A stretch of 37,500 nucleotides of DNA from positions 1 through 37,500 of the forward strand of contig JAGOUM010000026.1 of assembly GCA_018061265.1 (NCBI GenBank). Reading direction: 5' to 3'. The notes beneath the pieces were generated by a model. It saw nothing but the letters and a program-made list of their open reading frames with translations. It was not told the DNA's origin and made no database searches. The stretch is from Rhodoferax sp. GTDB taxonomy: Bacteria; Pseudomonadota; Gammaproteobacteria; Burkholderiales; Burkholderiaceae_C. The position numbers and the translations under genes were made by a program. Positions 1-9,735 of the stretch are shown in pieces (within the stretch, counting starts at the first letter, position 1; each line of letters begins with the position of its first letter).

Positions 1-98
1 TTGACTTTGTCGGCAGCGTGGGCGGCACTGGCCAGCAATGTCAATGCTGCCGTGGCAGCCAGGGTCAGACGCAGACTTGGGGTCACGAAGGATTTCAT
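1..98 (-). CDS. Exported protein, N-terminal fragment
   Basis: The first 32 codons of a gene running off the left edge. The start is ATG at 98, preceded by a good ribosome site (GAGAGGAAG). The peptide begins MKSFVTPSLRLTL, continues with a hydrophobic alanine/leucine stretch and ends in AHA-AD, a classic signal peptidase I site, so the product is exported to the periplasm or beyond. Too little mature protein is present to name a family. Confidence 0.75.
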   Translation of the reverse strand, partial: MKSFVTPSLRLTLAATAALTLLASAAHAADKV

Positions 99-161
99 CA
101 AAAAGCTTCCTCTCAAGGGTAGTTAAAGGGTCTGTTCACAGCCATGCGGCAGAACTGGCAA

Positions 162-276
162 GGCGCCAATTGTCGCAGCCTGCTCAAACGACTTGCAGTA
201 ACCTGGAACTACTACCTTCAAGTCATGACTTTCTTTACGCCCTGACGTGAGGGGTTGGGCTGCCACAATTGGTGCC
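162..276. repeat. 19-bp imperfect inverted repeat upstream of the amide hydrolase gene
   Basis: Arms at 162-180 and 258-276 are inverted copies matching at 17 of 19 positions, each centred on CAATTG, with a 77-base spacer. A further CCAATTGG lies at about 318, just before the hydrolase start at 336. The rest of the 99-335 interval shows no convincing gene. The arms could form a large hairpin, a pair of looping regulator sites, or the ends of a tiny non-coding insertion. No flanking target duplication is evident. Confidence 0.5.
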
Positions 277-335
277 AACGACAATTCACCCCAACCCATT
301 CTTCTTTCAACATCACTCCAATTGGCACCGATCGC

Positions 336-1436
336 ATGAAAACTACCTTGCGCACCCTTACCGCCACCGTGGTGGCTGGCCTGACCACAGCATCACTGGC
401 CTGCACCGGCATCTCCTTGCAGTCACAGGACCAGGGTGTGGTGGCAGCCAGAACCGTCGAGTGGGCTCTCAGCGACGCGCAGCACTACCGCATGGCACTG
501 TTTCCTCGCCATCAGAGTTATGCCTCGCTGACCCCGGAGGGTGCCAACGGCATGAAATGGACGGGTCAGTTCGGCTTTGTGTCAATGACCGCCTACGGCC
601 AGAACTACGGCCCCGATGGCCTCAACGAAGCCGGCCTGTATGTCGGTATGTATTACCTGCCCGGGTTTGCCGAGTATGCCGAGTACGACCCGTCACAAAA
701 AGCCCGGTCATTAAGCGTTGGTGATTTCATGCAGTGGATGCTGTCAAGCTTCAAGACGGTCGCTGAAGTGCGGGCCAACCTGGACAAAGTTCGTGTCATC
801 AACGTGAAGGACGAACGCTTTGGCGGGGCCGCCCTGCCATTTCATTGGAAGATTGGTGATGCCAGCGGGCAAAGCATCATCATTGAGCTTGTCAACGGTG
901 GCCAGATGAAGGTCTACGAGGCGTTTTTGGGCGTCATCACCAACTCACCCACCTACGACTGGCACCTGACCAACTTGCGCAATTACCTGCACTTGAGCCC
1001 GGATGCGCGCCAGCCCGTCGCCGTGGGTGACCTGAACCTGACACCACTGGGCGCAGGCTCAGGCATGTTGGGCCTGCCAGGAGACTACACACCACCGTCA
1101 CGCTTCGTCCGTGCTGCCGCCCTCACCGGTTCGGTCCGCCCTTTAAAAACCAGCACCGACGCCGTGTTTGAGGCATTCAGGATTCTGGATAACTTCAATA
1201 TCCCGCTTGGTGCGACCGTGCCTCGCAACGCGCTGCCACAAGACATCACCAGTGCCACCCAGATCACCACCGCCGCCGACCTGAAGGAGCGCAAGTTTTA
1301 CTACCACACCATGTTCAACCGCGATGTGCGCATGATCGATCTCAAAAAGATCGACTTTGGCGCGCTCAAAGCACAAATCATTGACGACGACAGCACCCGT
1401 CGCAACACTGTGCGCGAACTGTCTCCCAAGCTGTAA
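336..1436 (+). CDS. Choloylglycine hydrolase / penicillin V acylase family amidase, exported
   Basis: An Ntn-hydrolase of the linear-amide C-N hydrolase family (bile salt hydrolases, penicillin V acylases, N-acyl-homoserine-lactone acylases of this fold). ATG at 336 is chosen over an upstream in-frame start at 255 because it gives a proper signal peptide ([13 protein letters not shown]... ending TASLA). The next residue is Cys in CTGISL, the family nucleophile, followed by the conserved RTVEW block where an Arg and aromatic residues line the active site. Further family features are GLNEAGL, an Asn in the [10 protein letters not shown] segment, and the NFNIPLG stretch. It is 366 residues, normal for Gram-negative members. 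The natural substrate (a penicillin V-like, bile salt-like or acyl-homoserine lactone amide) cannot be read from sequence. No strong ribosome site is visible. It converges on ruvA. Confidence 0.85.
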   Translation: MKTTLRTLTATVVAGLTTASLACTGISLQSQDQGVVAARTVEWALSDAQHYRMALFPRHQSYASLTPEGANGMKWTGQFGFVSMTAYGQNYGPDGLNEAGLYVGMYYLPGFAEYAEYDPSQKARSLSVGDFMQWMLSSFKTVAEVRANLDKVRVINVKDERFGGAALPFHWKIGDASGQSIIIELVNGGQMKVYEAFLGVITNSPTYDWHLTNLRNYLHLSPDARQPVAVGDLNLTPLGAGSGMLGLPGDYTPPSRFVRAAALTGSVRPLKTSTDAVFEAFRILDNFNIPLGATVPRNALPQDITSATQITTAADLKERKFYYHTMFNRDVRMIDLKKIDFGALKAQIIDDDSTRRNTVRELSPKL

Positions 1437-1459
1437 GTCGACGCGTGGGCAGCGCTGGC

Positions 1460-2032
1460 TTACTTGGCCAATGCTCTCAGGGCCAGCTTGATGCCTTCAC
1501 TGACCCCGACCTCCTTGGGCAAGGCTTTGAGTGCCGCAGCCGCCTCACGGTCGTTGTATCCCAGTGCAAGCAAGGCTTGCAGAATGTCCGACTGCATGTC
1601 GCTGGCTACCGTTGCAACCACCCCAATATCGGGGCCAAGCTTGCCCTTGAGTTCCAGCAGCAGCCGCTCAGCGGTTTTTTTACCTATGCCTGGGACCTTG
1701 ATCAGGCGCCCTGCTTCTTGCATAGTGATGGCCTGCGCCAGTTCTGCCACACTCATGCCTGACAAGACCGACAGCGCCGTGCGTGGCCCAACACCGCTGA
1801 TCTTGATCAGCTGACGAAAGCCCTCGCGCTCGGCCGCTGTCGTGAAGCCGTAAAGGATTTGTGCGTCTTCACGAACCACAAAATGTGTCAGCAGACTGAC
1901 CTTGGCACCGAGCTCTGGCAGGTTGTAAAACGTGCTCATGGGCACTTGCACCTCATAACCCACGCCATGGCAGTCGAGGATGACCTCGGGTGGATTTTTG
2001 CTGTCCAGCGTGCCAGTGAGTTTGCCAATCAT
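1460..2032 (-). CDS. ruvA: Holliday junction branch migration protein RuvA
   Basis: RuvA binds four-way DNA junctions as a tetramer and loads the RuvB helicase. The 190-residue product has the usual three parts: an N-terminal OB fold (starts MIGKLTGTL), tandem helix-hairpin-helix motifs (ISGVGPRTA at 78-86 and VPGIGKKTA at 113-121), and a C-terminal RuvB-binding domain (about 145-190, [12 protein letters not shown]). Length and motif order are standard. It lies 72 bases behind the kinase gene on the same strand, so it may share transcription with it. No ruvB or ruvC is visible nearby. Confidence 0.97.
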   Translation of the reverse strand: MIGKLTGTLDSKNPPEVILDCHGVGYEVQVPMSTFYNLPELGAKVSLLTHFVVREDAQILYGFTTAAEREGFRQLIKISGVGPRTALSVLSGMSVAELAQAITMQEAGRLIKVPGIGKKTAERLLLELKGKLGPDIGVVATVASDMQSDILQALLALGYNDREAAAALKALPKEVGVSEGIKLALRALAK

Positions 2033-2104
2033 TTTTTGCCTATGGTTTGATTCTGTTCCATGCGTGTGGATCCCTTGGCCCCAACACCGCTGATGGGAGT
2101 GATG

Positions 2105-3559
2105 TTATTTGACGCTTGCAGCGGCTTGGGACAATTCCAACAGCAGTTGGGCACGTTGCGGGCCAGCCGGAACTTCCTCAGCCAGCAACGCCACCAGTTG
2201 CTCCACCGACGTAACCCGCGCGGCGGCTTTTTTGACCACGATCTTGGCGATTGGCCCCATCGCGCGGGTCATGATCTTGGCTGCTTGATCAAGTACTGCC
2301 GCAGATACCGGCTGAACTGACCCGTTCGTAGGCCCTGAACTGCTCGCAGGCATCGCACTGCTTGCCGTTTGCAGCACACTGCCAGGCCGCTGCGTCGCGC
2401 GCACCAGGGTGGTGTCATTTTGCATTTGCATCTGAGCCACAAAACTCGCCCGCTGCTGCATGTCAGCGATGTCCTGCGCCAGCAAGGCCACCAGATCAGT
2501 CAGGTGATGACATTTCCTGGCGGCCTGCCGCACCTGCACCTTGGCCATCGGACCGACAAAACGCGCAAGAATTGCCTGCACATTGGCCAGAACCGCATCT
2601 TCCCACTGGGTGACTGACACCGTTGAGGTCAAAGCGCCTGAGGTGGATGCCCTTGCTTTTTGACCAGGACCCGCAGGCGTCACAGCCGGCGCCGCTGGAA
2701 TCACAATGGTGGTCTGCCCACCGGCGGATGGGGTGGCCTTGCTGCTGGCGCGCAGGGCGTCAGCAAACGCCGCGGCACTCGGAAAACGTTGCTCGGGGTC
2801 CTTGGCCAGCGCCAGTTGCACAATGGGCTCAAACTGTGCCGCCACCTCAGCGCTCACAAACTGCTCCAAAGGTGCCGGTGTTTTGTTAATGACCGCGTAC
2901 ATCACTGCCTCGGGCTTTCCGGCGAAAGGCATTTGTCCGGTCAACAGACGGTACAACAGCACGCCAGCGGAGAACAGGTCAACCCGGTGGTCAATTTTTT
3001 CTCCCATGTACTGTTCTGGCGCCATAAATCCGGGTGTGCCGATCACCATGGCCACCTGGGTGAGGGCAGCTGACTCAATGCGTGCAATGCCGAAGTCAGT
3101 GATCTTGAGCTGGCCCGACTCAGAGATGATCAGGTTGGCTGGCTTGATGTCACGATGCCAGACGCCATGGCGATGCGCCGCCTCCAGTGCGTCGAGCAAA
3201 GCCAGCATCAATGCCATCACCTCGGTCTGCGGCAGTTGCGGGGTGGACTCCAGTATCTTGGCCAGATCGCGCCCTTCAACATACTCCATGACGATGTAAG
3301 CATGCTCAGCGTCCTGCCCCAGTTCATAAATCGCCACAATATTGGGGTGACTCAGCCGACCGACGGCCCGCGCTTCGTTACGAAACCGCTCCATCAGCGA
3401 CATCTCGGCATGGCGGTCGTTTGCCAGCACCTGGCGAATGGTCTTGATGGCCACCAAACGACCAATGCCGGGGTCATACGCTTTGTAGACCACCCCCATG
3501 GCCCCTTCACCCAGGAGCGTCTTGATGGTGTATTTGCCGAGATATTCGGGATGCGCCAT
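2105..3559 (-). CDS. Serine/threonine protein kinase with duplicated C-terminal module
   Basis: A bacterial Hanks-type (PknB-like) kinase of 484 residues. The kinase domain spans about 10-270: glycine loop GEGAMG (17-22), ATP-anchoring Lys in VAIKT (39), catalytic HRDIKPANL (135-143), DFG (155-157) and APE (180-182); all catalytic residues are present. There is no transmembrane segment and no PASTA repeat, so it is cytosolic. After an Ala/Pro/Thr-rich linker (271-315) come two related segments, about 322-377 and 422-476, sharing GPMAK/GPIAK, a basic VRQAA/VKKAA step and an identical LVALLA; they look like one module duplicated, perhaps for ligand binding or dimerisation. AGGA precedes the ATG. 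It lies 13 bases behind the heme-sensor gene, suggesting a common operon and pathway. Targets are unknown. Confidence 0.93.
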   Translation of the reverse strand: MAHPEYLGKYTIKTLLGEGAMGVVYKAYDPGIGRLVAIKTIRQVLANDRHAEMSLMERFRNEARAVGRLSHPNIVAIYELGQDAEHAYIVMEYVEGRDLAKILESTPQLPQTEVMALMLALLDALEAAHRHGVWHRDIKPANLIISESGQLKITDFGIARIESAALTQVAMVIGTPGFMAPEQYMGEKIDHRVDLFSAGVLLYRLLTGQMPFAGKPEAVMYAVINKTPAPLEQFVSAEVAAQFEPIVQLALAKDPEQRFPSAAAFADALRASSKATPSAGGQTTIVIPAAPAVTPAGPGQKARASTSGALTSTVSVTQWEDAVLANVQAILARFVGPMAKVQVRQAARKCHHLTDLVALLAQDIADMQQRASFVAQMQMQNDTTLVRATQRPGSVLQTASSAMPASSSGPTNGSVQPVSAAVLDQAAKIMTRAMGPIAKIVVKKAAARVTSVEQLVALLAEEVPAGPQRAQLLLELSQAAASVK

Positions 3560-3572
3560 GGTTCCTGACCTG

Positions 3573-4445
3573 TTATTCGTCCAGCAGTTTCATGGCATGC
3601 ACCAGGCTCTTGCGCATGCGGGCAAACGAGTCGGCCAGCACACCAATTTCGTCCTTGCTGGCACTGGCAAACTCAGGGGCGTCAAGTTCACCCAGGCTGA
3701 CACGGTCGGCCAGCGCGGAGAGCTGCGTCACCGGGTGAATCACCAGGCGCCACAACATCAGGTTCAGCACCAGGCCAATAAACACAAACACTGCAGCCAA
3801 TGAGCCCATCACCACGCCGAACGCATCGTCGGCGCGTTTCAGCGGCACAGCCATCGGCACCGAGACCACCTGCGCACCAAGGGTGTCATTGAGCTTCCAG
3901 CCAAAACCATTGGCAGGGCCATACTTGGCAATCATCGTGGCCGGAGCCGCATCCACCGTGCTGTGGCATTGCAAACACACCGGGTCGGTGATACGAATCG
4001 GGCGCGCAATATACATGGCACGGCCGGACGCTGTATCGCGTTCACCAACGTATTCGGTCAAGGTCAGCTCTTTGGCGAAATGGGCGATGACATCCTCCTC
4101 CCAATCCTGGGCCCGGTCGCGCGGATTGGTGGGGTTGAGCATGGCCGGCTTATAGGCATAGTCGGGGTGGGTTGCCCGCAAGGCGTTGACCACTTCGGTG
4201 GATGAATAGGCTGGAATGGACTGTGGCAGAAACGTTTCACTCATCTGGTTGGCCAGCAGCGGGCGGATCTGTGAGGCGGTATAGCCACTCACCGCCTGGG
4301 CACTTTCCATGATCAGTCGGGCGTTGCCCAGAATCTCCTCATGGGCACTTTTTTGCAGCATGCTGCGGGCAATCAAGCCACAGGCCAGCAGGCCGACCAG
4401 AAACACCGCCAAGAACGCCAGGTTAAATTTCAGTAGAAGTTTCAT
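3573..4445 (-). CDS. Membrane c-type heme sensor (DUF3365/Tll0287-like) with HAMP domain
   Basis: A 290-residue membrane protein: TM1 at about 5-27, periplasmic domain 30-208, TM2 210-232, HAMP about 230-283. The periplasmic part carries CLQCH (157-161), a covalent heme c attachment motif, in the setting PVCLQCHST typical of DUF3365/Tll0287-like domains, a PAS-like fold proposed to sense redox state or small ligands through heme. The protein ends just after HAMP (MKLLDE) with no kinase, cyclase or chemotaxis output domain. The adjacent downstream kinase has output but no sensor, so a split two-protein receptor is an attractive inference. The start is ATG 4445 with GGAG upstream. ybeZ is divergent. 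Confidence 0.85.
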   Translation of the reverse strand: MKLLLKFNLAFLAVFLVGLLACGLIARSMLQKSAHEEILGNARLIMESAQAVSGYTASQIRPLLANQMSETFLPQSIPAYSSTEVVNALRATHPDYAYKPAMLNPTNPRDRAQDWEEDVIAHFAKELTLTEYVGERDTASGRAMYIARPIRITDPVCLQCHSTVDAAPATMIAKYGPANGFGWKLNDTLGAQVVSVPMAVPLKRADDAFGVVMGSLAAVFVFIGLVLNLMLWRLVIHPVTQLSALADRVSLGELDAPEFASASKDEIGVLADSFARMRKSLVHAMKLLDE

Positions 4446-4528
4446 GGTATCTCCAGTGTGGGCAAGGGCTTAGACTCAACGAGGGCACTTATTGCCTATC
4501 ATGCACCATCTTTTTGAGAATTATCAAC

Positions 4529-5533
<1,005 letters not shown>

Positions 5534-5550
5534 ATTACAACAATTTCAAT

Positions 5551-5584
5551 AGCTATTGATTCAATACCAATAAGCGCTAAAGGC
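5551..5584 (+). repeat. 34-base dispersed palindromic repeat, copy 1
   Basis: Lies in the ybeZ-ybeY gap. It starts AGCTATTGATTC and ends AATAAGCGCTAAAGGC, followed by a T-rich flank. It has the same 34-base length and end boxes as the copies at 15495, 23282, 28424 and 31788, so these are one family. The first 26 bases also match 7969-7994 at 22 positions. Confidence 0.7.
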
Positions 5585-5618
5585 ACTTTTTACATATATT
5601 CTCACATTGTTTTTCCCA

Positions 5619-6074
5619 ATGAATCACCTCACCCTGTCGCTGCAATTTGCCAAATTCCCTGAGGCCGCGATGCACCGTGCCGCGCTGCCCCGCTACCAGG
5701 TCGCCAAATGGATTCGCCATGCACTGCAGGACGACGCCGAAATCACGGTGCGCATCGTTGATACCGCGGAGGGTCAGGCGCTCAACCGTGACTACCGCCA
5801 GAAGGACTACGCCACCAACGTCCTGACCTTTGACTACACGCAGGAGCCTCTGGTCACGGCTGACCTGGTGTTATGCGCGCCAGTGGTCGCTGCCGAAGCC
5901 GAGGAACAGGGCAAAACGCTGCAAGCACATTACGCCCACCTGCTGGTGCACGGAACGCTGCACGCGCAGGGCTGGGACCACGATGAAGACGAGGATGCGC
6001 AGGTGATGGAACTGCGCGAAAGCGAGATCATGGCACGACTGGGTTTTGCTGACCCCTATGCCAGCGCCGACTAA
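5619..6074 (+). CDS. ybeY: Endoribonuclease YbeY
   Basis: A single-strand-specific metallo-endoribonuclease needed for 16S rRNA 3'-end maturation and ribosome quality control. The zinc motif [11 protein letters not shown] (three His in HxxxHxxGxDH) is intact near the C-terminus, preceded by the family block [19 protein letters not shown] at 5619 (MNHLTLSL) gives 151 residues, normal for the family; a TTG at 5607 is possible but less likely. Second gene of the ybeZ-ybeY unit. Its end nearly abuts the end of the convergent LysE-type gene (3 bases between stop codons). Confidence 0.95.
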   Translation: MNHLTLSLQFAKFPEAAMHRAALPRYQVAKWIRHALQDDAEITVRIVDTAEGQALNRDYRQKDYATNVLTFDYTQEPLVTADLVLCAPVVAAEAEEQGKTLQAHYAHLLVHGTLHAQGWDHDEDEDAQVMELRESEIMARLGFADPYASAD

Positions 6075-6077
6075 AAC

Positions 6078-6707
6078 TCAAGCTGAGCGTTTGAAAAGCG
6101 CCAGCAAGGAGCCCGCCAACACAAACAGGCTGCCAAAGATGCGGTTCATGGCGCGAATATGGGCCGGCTCCTTGAGTGCCCCCAATACCTTGGCGGCCAA
6201 TGCGGTGTAGCCCGTCATCACCACCAGGTCCGTGAAGGCCAGGGTCGCACCAATGATCAGGTATTGCTGCAGCAGGGGTTGAGCAGGGTTGATAAATTGC
6301 GGCACCACCGCCAGCAGGAACACCGTCCCTTTGGGGTTGACGATATTGATCAGCCAGGCTTTGAGAATCAGTGCTCGCTGGGTCACCACCTCGCAGGAAT
6401 CCGACACGGCCACCATTGGTCGAGCAGGCGCCCGCCACTGCGCAATGCCCAGCCAAACCAGGTAGCCCACACCCAGCCACTTGACCACCGTGAACGCGGC
6501 ACCCGATGCGGCGATCAATGCCCCCAAGCCCACGCCGACGATCAGCAGTTGGGTCCAGATACCCAGCACCAGGCCAAAAATCGTCACATAACCATACCGA
6601 AAACCATGATTGAGCCCGGCACTCATGGACGCAATCGCACCCGGCCCAGGTGAAATGCTGATGGCCCAGGAGGCGGCGAAAAAAGCTAACCAGGTTGAGA
6701 GTTCCAT
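6078..6707 (-). CDS. LysE/RhtB family amino acid exporter
   Basis: A 209-residue inner-membrane protein with about six hydrophobic segments. The N-terminal signature SPGPGAIASMSAGLNHGFRY is diagnostic of the LysE/RhtB superfamily, which exports amino acids such as lysine, homoserine, threonine or leucine. A second family block is AWLINIVNPKGTVFLL (about residues 115-130). Substrate cannot be inferred. It follows the htpX terminator on the same strand, so it probably has its own promoter in 6708-6738. Confidence 0.9.
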   Translation of the reverse strand: MELSTWLAFFAASWAISISPGPGAIASMSAGLNHGFRYGYVTIFGLVLGIWTQLLIVGVGLGALIAASGAAFTVVKWLGVGYLVWLGIAQWRAPARPMVAVSDSCEVVTQRALILKAWLINIVNPKGTVFLLAVVPQFINPAQPLLQQYLIIGATLAFTDLVVMTGYTALAAKVLGALKEPAHIRAMNRIFGSLFVLAGSLLALFKRSA

Positions 6708-6738
6708 GGCGTCAGTTTATCGCGTCGACTTGCTACGC

Positions 6739-6773
6739 AAAAAAGCTCTGCCAGGCAAACGCCCAGGCAGAGC
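6739..6773 (-). terminator. Rho-independent terminator behind htpX
   Basis: A perfect 8-bp stem: 6745-6752 (gctctgcc) pairs with 6766-6773 (ggcagagc), with a small inner ggc/gcc pairing. On the minus strand the stem is followed at once by six T (6744-6739). It lies 34 bases past the htpX stop and would end the htpX transcript before the exporter gene. Confidence 0.85.
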
Positions 6774-6806
6774 AAAGAGGTGACTGTCAAACGCGTTGTG
6801 GAAGGG

Positions 6807-7685
6807 TTATTTGAGTTGCGCCGCTTGCAGCGCGGCGATGCGGTCTTCCAGCGGAGGATGGGTGGAGAACAGCTGTCCGATGCCTCCGGCAATACCAAAC
6901 GCTGCCACACTCTTGGGCAGGTGTCCCGGCTCCATACCACCCAATCGGGCCAGAGCATTCACCATGGGCTGCTTGCGACCCATCAGCTGCGCGGCACCTG
7001 CGTCGGCGCGGAATTCCCTCTGCCGACTGAACCATGCCACGACAATGGCGGCAGCAAAACCGAGAACAATGTCGAGAACAATGGTTGTGATCATGTAGCC
7101 GATGCCGGGGCCGGAGTTCTCACTGTCACCCTTGCGCAGGAAACTGTCGACGGCATACCCAATCACACGGCTCAAAAACACCACGAAAGTATTCATCACC
7201 CCCTGGATCAGCGTCATGGTGACCATGTCACCGTTGGCAACGTGGGCCACCTCGTGGCCGATCACTGCCTCGATCTCCTCATGGGTCATGCCTTGCAGCA
7301 AGCCGGTACTGACCGCCACCAGGGCCGAGTTCTTGAATGCACCTGTGGCAAATGCATTGGGGGCACCCTCAAAAATACCCACCTCGGGCATGCCGATGCC
7401 TGCGCGTTCAGAGAGCTTGCGCACCGTCTCGACGATCCACGCTTCATCGGCATTGGACGGTTGGTTGATGATGCGCACACCTGACGTCCATTTGGCCATC
7501 GGTTTGCTGATCAGCAGCGAGACGATGGCACCGCCAAAACCCATCACCAGTGCAAAACCCAGCAGTGCGCCAAGATTGAGTCCATTGGCCGTCAGATACC
7601 GGTTCACGCCCAACAGGCTGGCCACAATGCCCAACACCACGACCACCATCACGTTGGTCAGCACAAATAATGCGATACGTTTCAT
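6807..7685 (-). CDS. htpX: Membrane zinc metalloprotease HtpX
   Basis: An inner-membrane M48 peptidase that degrades misfolded membrane proteins alongside FtsH. ATG at 7685 (MKRIALFVL) is chosen over an upstream start at 7700 because GAGGAAAAC sits ideally in front of it; this gives 292 residues. Two N-terminal TM segments (about 5-25 and 35-60) precede the zinc site HEVAH (144-148, in [12 protein letters not shown]); two more TM segments follow (about 155-175 and 190-212). The third ligand is the Glu in [13 protein letters not shown]. The C-terminal [11 protein letters not shown] motif is typical. A terminator follows at 6739. Confidence 0.96.
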   Translation of the reverse strand: MKRIALFVLTNVMVVVVLGIVASLLGVNRYLTANGLNLGALLGFALVMGFGGAIVSLLISKPMAKWTSGVRIINQPSNADEAWIVETVRKLSERAGIGMPEVGIFEGAPNAFATGAFKNSALVAVSTGLLQGMTHEEIEAVIGHEVAHVANGDMVTMTLIQGVMNTFVVFLSRVIGYAVDSFLRKGDSENSGPGIGYMITTIVLDIVLGFAAAIVVAWFSRQREFRADAGAAQLMGRKQPMVNALARLGGMEPGHLPKSVAAFGIAGGIGQLFSTHPPLEDRIAALQAAQLK

Positions 7686-7785
7686 GTTTTCCTCAGTCAA
7701 TACAAACGGCCATGCCGCGAAACAAGGCGAATGGTAGTGGCGACTTGCGTCAAATCAAGTCAAAGGAATCGCAAATCCTCACTCC

Positions 7786-8589
7786 TTATGTCGATTTGAC
7801 CTGCTTGCCAGAAAGCGAGGGTGCACGAAAAACGGCTGGATCTTGGTAGAACTGCGCCGTTTCGTTGCCGGGCCACCAACCCGGCACACCGAGCACCGGC
7901 AAATGGGCAAATGGTTTGGCCGCAAATTTGTCGGCTGACAGGTCACCAGCCAGCCATTCATCCAGGCCAGCTATTGACTCAATAGCAATCTGCGACCGCC
8001 AGACGTGCGCTGTAATCGGTTTTCTCGGATAAACCAGCTTTTCCAGCAGCGCGTGGCCAAAGAGCACCAGCGTTGACTGCTGCCACAGTGGGCGCAAATC
8101 ACCGAACACACGCAACCAGTCTTTTGCCACCAAAGCAGTCCACAACACATCGGGTGCGCTCAGCACGGCGGCATTCTCATCAAAGACGGTCAGCGCGTCG
8201 CGCGCCGGGCCGCGCTGTGGCGCAATACCTGTGCGTGCAATTTGCTCCATGTGCAACTGGTTCAGACGCGACTTGGTCAACGGAAAGCTCAGCCAGACCA
8301 GCCCATTAAAAAAATCATGCAAACCCTCGCGGGTCGGGCAATGCCTGCTGTTGAAGATGAATTCTTCGTAAGCCATGCCAGCGGGCAGATCGGCCTGTGG
8401 CACAAAATGCACCGGGGCCAGCGCAGAATCTGGCCACTGGGTTCGCACCATCTCATTCAGCGCCGCGGGTTGTGGCAGGCCGGCCAAAACCCTTTGCGCA
8501 ATCGGCTCTCCATGGTGTCGCCAGTCCGCCAGCCAGGGCATTTGCCAGTGGATCGCTGCCAAAGTCCGGGGCGAAAGATCTGCGGCCAT
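7786..8589 (-). CDS. DUF3025 domain protein
   Basis: A 267-residue protein that I assign to DUF3025 on the block HDFFNGLVWLSFPLTKSRLN (about 105-125) and the preceding MAYEEFIF. No catalytic function is established for the family. No signal peptide or membrane segment is evident, so it is probably cytosolic. The start is ATG 8589 (MAADLSPRT); a TTG at 8604 would extend it by five residues. It begins 39 bases past the pyrC stop on the same strand, and I recall this pairing from other Burkholderiales. A stretch encoding residues of the IAIESIAGLDEW segment resembles the dispersed 34-base repeat. Confidence 0.75.
   Translation of the reverse strand: MAADLSPRTLAAIHWQMPWLADWRHHGEPIAQRVLAGLPQPAALNEMVRTQWPDSALAPVHFVPQADLPAGMAYEEFIFNSRHCPTREGLHDFFNGLVWLSFPLTKSRLNQLHMEQIARTGIAPQRGPARDALTVFDENAAVLSAPDVLWTALVAKDWLRVFGDLRPLWQQSTLVLFGHALLEKLVYPRKPITAHVWRSQIAIESIAGLDEWLAGDLSADKFAAKPFAHLPVLGVPGWWPGNETAQFYQDPAVFRAPSLSGKQVKST
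7969..8002 (+). repeat. Possible degenerate 34-base repeat inside the DUF3025 gene
   Basis: The first 26 bases match repeat copy 1 (5551) at 22 positions, beginning AGCTATTGA then TCAATA; the 3' box (GCGCTA) has decayed to GCGACC. It lies wholly inside an open coding frame, so it is either a remnant insertion taken into the protein or a chance resemblance. Confidence 0.4.
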
Positions 8590-8628
8590 GGCACTGCAAC
8601 CCAAAGTCGACCGTTACACCGGGCAGCG

Positions 8629-9675
8629 TCAGACCACCAGACGCCAGTTCAACACCTCACCCGCGCAAAGCGGCTTCAACTCGCCATGACCAAAAGCAAA
8701 GCGCTCTGGCATCGTCCAACCCTCACGGACAAGTGACACGGTACCGGTGTTGCGCGGCAAACCATAAAAATCAGCCCCGTTGAAACTGGCAAAGGCTTCG
8801 AGTTGGTCGAGTGCTGCTGCCGATTCAAATGCGTGCGCATACAACTCGAGTGCCGAAAACGCGGTGTAACAACCAGCGCAGCCGCTGGCGTGCTCTTTAA
8901 GGTGGACTGCGTGCGGCGCGCTGTCGGTGCCCAGAAAGAACCTCGGGTTGCCACTGGTGGCCGCCGCCAGAAGCGCCTGGCGATGACTTTCACGCTTAAG
9001 TACAGGCAAGCAGTAGTAGTGCGGGCGAATCCCACCAGTAAAGATAGCATTGCGGTTGTAAAGCAGGTGATGCGCCGTCAGTGTGGCCGCAGTGAATGGC
9101 CCGGCCGACGTGACATATTGCGCCGCTTCGGTGGTGGTAATGTGCTCCATAACAATCTTCAGCTCCGGGAAATCCCGGCGCAGCGGAATCAGTTGCTGCT
9201 CGATAAAGACGGCCTCGCGGTCGAACAGGTCGATATCGGGTGAGGTCACCTCACCATGCACCAGCAGCGGCATGCCCGTGCGCTGCATCGCTTCGAGCGT
9301 TTGGTAGGTCTTGCGAATATCGGTCACGCCAGCGTCACTGTTGGTGGTCGCCCCGGCCGGGTAAAGTTTGATGGCAACAACACCCGCCTCTCTGGCGCGC
9401 CCAATTTCTTCGGGCGGCAAATTGTCGGTGAGGTAAAGCGTCATCAATGGTTCAAATTCCACCCCCGCGGGCACGGCCGAGAGGATGCGCCGTTTGTAGG
9501 CCAGTGCCTGCGCCGCCGTGGTGATGGGCGGGCGCAGGTTCGGCATGATGATGGCGCGGGCGAACTGCGCCGCTGTGTGTGGCACAACGGTCGTGAGCGC
9601 ATCACCATCTCGCACATGTAAATGCCAGTCGTCGGGTCGGGTCAGGGTCAGGTTGGGTGTCAGAGCTTGTGTCAT
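8629..9675 (-). CDS. pyrC: Dihydroorotase
   Basis: Catalyses the reversible ring closure of carbamoyl aspartate to dihydroorotate, the third step of pyrimidine synthesis. ATG at 9675 (MTQALTPNL) gives 348 residues, the size of E. coli-type PyrC; an upstream start at 9702 is rejected. The binuclear zinc site is visible: HLH in [10 protein letters not shown] (18-20), the carboxylated Lys in [10 protein letters not shown] (about 103), His in LLVHGEV and VMEHIT, and Asp in GTDSAPH. It also has the substrate-contacting MPNLRPP block. It is followed by the DUF3025 gene and is divergent from the alpha/beta hydrolase. Confidence 0.96.
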   Translation of the reverse strand: MTQALTPNLTLTRPDDWHLHVRDGDALTTVVPHTAAQFARAIIMPNLRPPITTAAQALAYKRRILSAVPAGVEFEPLMTLYLTDNLPPEEIGRAREAGVVAIKLYPAGATTNSDAGVTDIRKTYQTLEAMQRTGMPLLVHGEVTSPDIDLFDREAVFIEQQLIPLRRDFPELKIVMEHITTTEAAQYVTSAGPFTAATLTAHHLLYNRNAIFTGGIRPHYYCLPVLKRESHRQALLAAATSGNPRFFLGTDSAPHAVHLKEHASGCAGCYTAFSALELYAHAFESAAALDQLEAFASFNGADFYGLPRNTGTVSLVREGWTMPERFAFGHGELKPLCAGEVLNWRLVV

Positions 9676-9735
9676 GGCGCTGATTGTCCCAAAAGCGGCC
9701 ACAAAAATCGATTCACCCCCAGCTAAACTTTACCC

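Noticed and set aside
2105-4445. Kinase/heme-protein pair as an abortive-infection or other phage-defence system
   Set aside because: No nuclease, NTPase, toxin or phage-sensor domain is present, and the surroundings are housekeeping genes.
7749-7800. GTCAAATC/GATTTGAC inverted pair upstream of htpX as a regulator site or terminator
   Set aside because: The arms are only 8 bp with a 36-base spacer, one arm lies in the end of the DUF3025 gene, and no T-run or known heat-shock promoter pattern fits well.
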